33,805 bases of DNA from Cellvibrionaceae bacterium (GTDB lineage: Bacteria > Pseudomonadota > Gammaproteobacteria > Pseudomonadales > Cellvibrionaceae), in contig JAGKXA010000064.1 of the NCBI GenBank assembly GCA_021151615.1, forward strand, positions 1 to 33,805. Direction: 5' to 3'. A program made the position numbers and the translations under genes. The notes beneath the pieces are model-generated. The model saw only the letters and a program-made list of their open reading frames with translations, searched no databases and was not told the DNA's origin. Positions 32,291 to 33,805 of this stretch are shown here, piece by piece (the stretch's first letter is position 1; every line of letters begins with the position of its first letter).

Positions 32291-33401
32291 TTACTTGCGT
32301 ATTTTAGCTAGGTGAACAGTTAACTGATTCAGACCGTCTCGCGCTTGTTCACCGACTTCGGCAACCTTAGATTCGTGTCTGGCTTGAATTAAAGCGATTG
32401 CGCGATCAGCACGGGAAAACAATTCTGGAGTCCACGCGGCACGTTCAGTATTTTTTAGGAAGACCAACACATTTATTCTGCCGCTTGCTGAAAGTCGATC
32501 GAGCTTCGGAGGTTCCAATAGGCTGACGGCTTGCTCAACTGCACGCGAGTCAGCACGATAATTCTTGATTAAAGAGTCGACTGCACCTAAGCGACTTTCT
32601 TATGCTGCGACATCGATTTGCATAACTAGATTTGTTATGCCGACAAGATCTGTACCAATATTCCCAACCTCCCGAGCCTGCTTGTCATTAAATGCCTGAA
32701 GACCAGTGAAAAGCTTGGTTGCCTCGGCCTCAGCTAACGCTAGATTAATGAGATTTACTGCAAGCGTCTTCTGCCCAATGTCCTTGTCATTCAGAACCTG
32801 AGAAAAAAGTCCTTGGACAAAGGAATATCGTGCCATCCGCTCTTTACCTTCGGTTAGTGATAAATTTAGCCTCTCCAGTTCAAGCTTCTTCTCTTCGAGT
32901 TCAGATGCCTTGACTTTCAATCGTTGATCGGTTGCGCTTATTTGTTGTGACCAGTAGGCGTTTGAGCCCAGTCAGCGCCAAAGTTACGACTGTGGATATA
33001 ACGCCAAGCCATATAGTAATAGTCGATGCTGCACCCACGGACTGGGTTTTAGTCGAATCGTTCACAGGAAAGGCCTCCTTTGACTTAAAACATTTTGAAA
33101 ATTGGAGCCATACTCGGAGCGCCATTTTGCAAAGAAATCCGCTACCGTATGCAGACACGACAATGCCATATCGCTTGTTGCGATCTTCTGACTCGAAGAC
33201 ATTGTGGTTCCAATATTGACCGAGGTAATATTCGACTTTAATTATCCGCCCAATTTCCGATGGCTCGTGACCAACGAGATAGATCAATACATCGTAAGTT
33301 TGTCCTTTCGTTTCAGAAACGAACAAGCGGTGCGATATAAATATTCGTTTATTTTTTTTATAAATTTCATTCCTCGTATCCTCGCGAGTTGGAAACACCA
33401 C
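32291..33401 (-). pseudogene. pYEATS-domain membrane protein, broken by a frameshift and an in-frame stop
   Basis: Read from 33401, the first frame encodes a YEATS-like beta domain (about residues 20-100: TYDVLIYLVG, IGRIIKVEYYLGQY, DRNKRYGIVVSAYGSGFLCKMALRVW). A transmembrane helix follows (127-145, TITIWLGVISTVVTLALTG), and the frame then drifts to a stop at 32901. Shifting one base at the GGGC near 32966-32969 continues smoothly as SNAYWSQQISATDQRLKVKASELEEKKLE, a coiled coil running on to a TAA at 32602-32600. The same frame continues beyond that stop (ESRLGAVDSLIKNYRAD...) to the end at 32291. An intact ancestor would be about 370 residues. Prokaryotic YEATS proteins are often membrane-linked and have been tied to defence or stress signalling. 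The GTG start at 33401 is uncertain. Confidence 0.65.
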
Positions 33402-33470
33402 CTAGCCAACCAACTGTAATCTACAGACCCAAAGCGAATCACAATATTCATAATTCCCAAGCGCAAACAA

Positions 33471-33805
33471 TTACGCAGGCTTACTGGATTGCGCTTGCTG
33501 CTGCCACCATGCGAGATAATCCGCTGCGGGCATGGGTTTGGCGAACAGGTAGCCTTGCATTTCTTTAACACCTAGCTCGCGCATTATGTCGGCCTGCCCT
33601 TCTGTCTCCACACCTTCTGCAACTGTACCCAGATTTAAGTTGTTGGCGAGTTCGATAATGGTTTTGACGATGGCCACATCAGCAGGGTCACGTTCAATTC
33701 CGCGGATAAATGATTGATCAATTTTAAGTACGTCAAGCGGATAGGTTTTAAGCCGCGCGAGACTGGAAAAACCGGTGCCGAAATCGTCCATCGAAACTCC
33801 AACAC
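33471..33805 (-). CDS. EAL-domain protein, C-terminal part (runs off window)
   Basis: The last 111 residues of a protein ending in an EAL domain, which hydrolyses cyclic di-GMP when active. Visible motifs are MDDFGTGFSSL (metal-binding DD), LKIDQSFI (catalytic Lys), TVAEGVET (catalytic Glu) and MQGYLFAKPMP. These catalytic-half residues are intact, but the EAL signature itself and any GGDEF or sensor domains lie outside the window. It ends in SSKPA, followed by TAA. Confidence 0.93.
   Translation of the reverse strand, partial: VGVSMDDFGTGFSSLARLKTYPLDVLKIDQSFIRGIERDPADVAIVKTIIELANNLNLGTVAEGVETEGQADIMRELGVKEMQGYLFAKPMPAADYLAWWQQQAQSSKPA

Overview
The window reads as chromosome of a free-living, polysaccharide-degrading gammaproteobacterium, most likely Cellvibrio or a close relative in the Cellvibrionaceae. 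This is inferred from poly-serine linkers joining CBM6 and FN3 modules, a large TonB-dependent receptor, an ExeA/ExeB-type type II secretion accessory pair, FabV, and typical gammaproteobacterial Bfd/Bfr, Ung and GcvP. No search was run. No tRNA, rRNA, CRISPR array or transposase was seen.

Layout. 0-5.5 kb is mostly housekeeping: end of a DUF2789 gene, a PlsC/YihG-type acyltransferase, signal peptidase I, a 5'-nucleotidase, fabV, a MAPEG membrane protein and a yghZ-type aldo/keto reductase. 5.3-16.5 kb is a polymorphic-toxin (Rhs) locus on the minus strand. It starts with a three-gene operon: a 906-aa YD/CBM6/FN3/HEX-domain protein, a 685-aa N-terminal Rhs half and an 874-aa C-terminal Rhs half. 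The last carries a deaminase-like toxin tip and is followed by a DUF416 immunity gene. Downstream lie two displaced ('orphan') toxin-tip/immunity cassettes. 16.6-20 kb holds a TonB-dependent receptor with a perfect 14-bp palindromic operator upstream. 20-28.3 kb holds ung, a 2-Cys peroxiredoxin, bfd and bfr with Fur-like sites, gspB-gspA and gcvP. 28.4-33.8 kb holds small membrane or secreted proteins, an amidohydrolase lipoprotein, an alpha/beta hydrolase, a broken pYEATS-domain gene and the end of an EAL-domain gene.

The most interesting structure is the Rhs cassette array. The last ~135 bp of the neighbouring aldo/keto reductase gene plus its bidirectional terminator occur three times: once in the intact gene (5323-5510) and twice as fragments (6733-6920, 8082-8267). 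Each fragment abuts the same truncated point of the rhs core, at the same junction sequence. The array is therefore three tandem units of [yghZ 3' end - terminator - immunity gene - toxin tip - rhs core], each with a different tip and immunity gene. The repeated junction is what a tandem duplication between rhs and yghZ, followed by tip replacement, would leave. It supplies homology arms on both sides of each tip for switching or acquisition. The orphan tips have no ATG start and sit behind a terminator, so they look like a silent reserve. The second is further decayed by a core deletion and a frameshift.

The three rhs-operon proteins each begin with a Sec-type signal peptide and none shows a PAAR or VgrG-like domain. 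The system therefore looks exported through Sec with a carbohydrate-binding partner, rather than being a classical type VI secretion effector.
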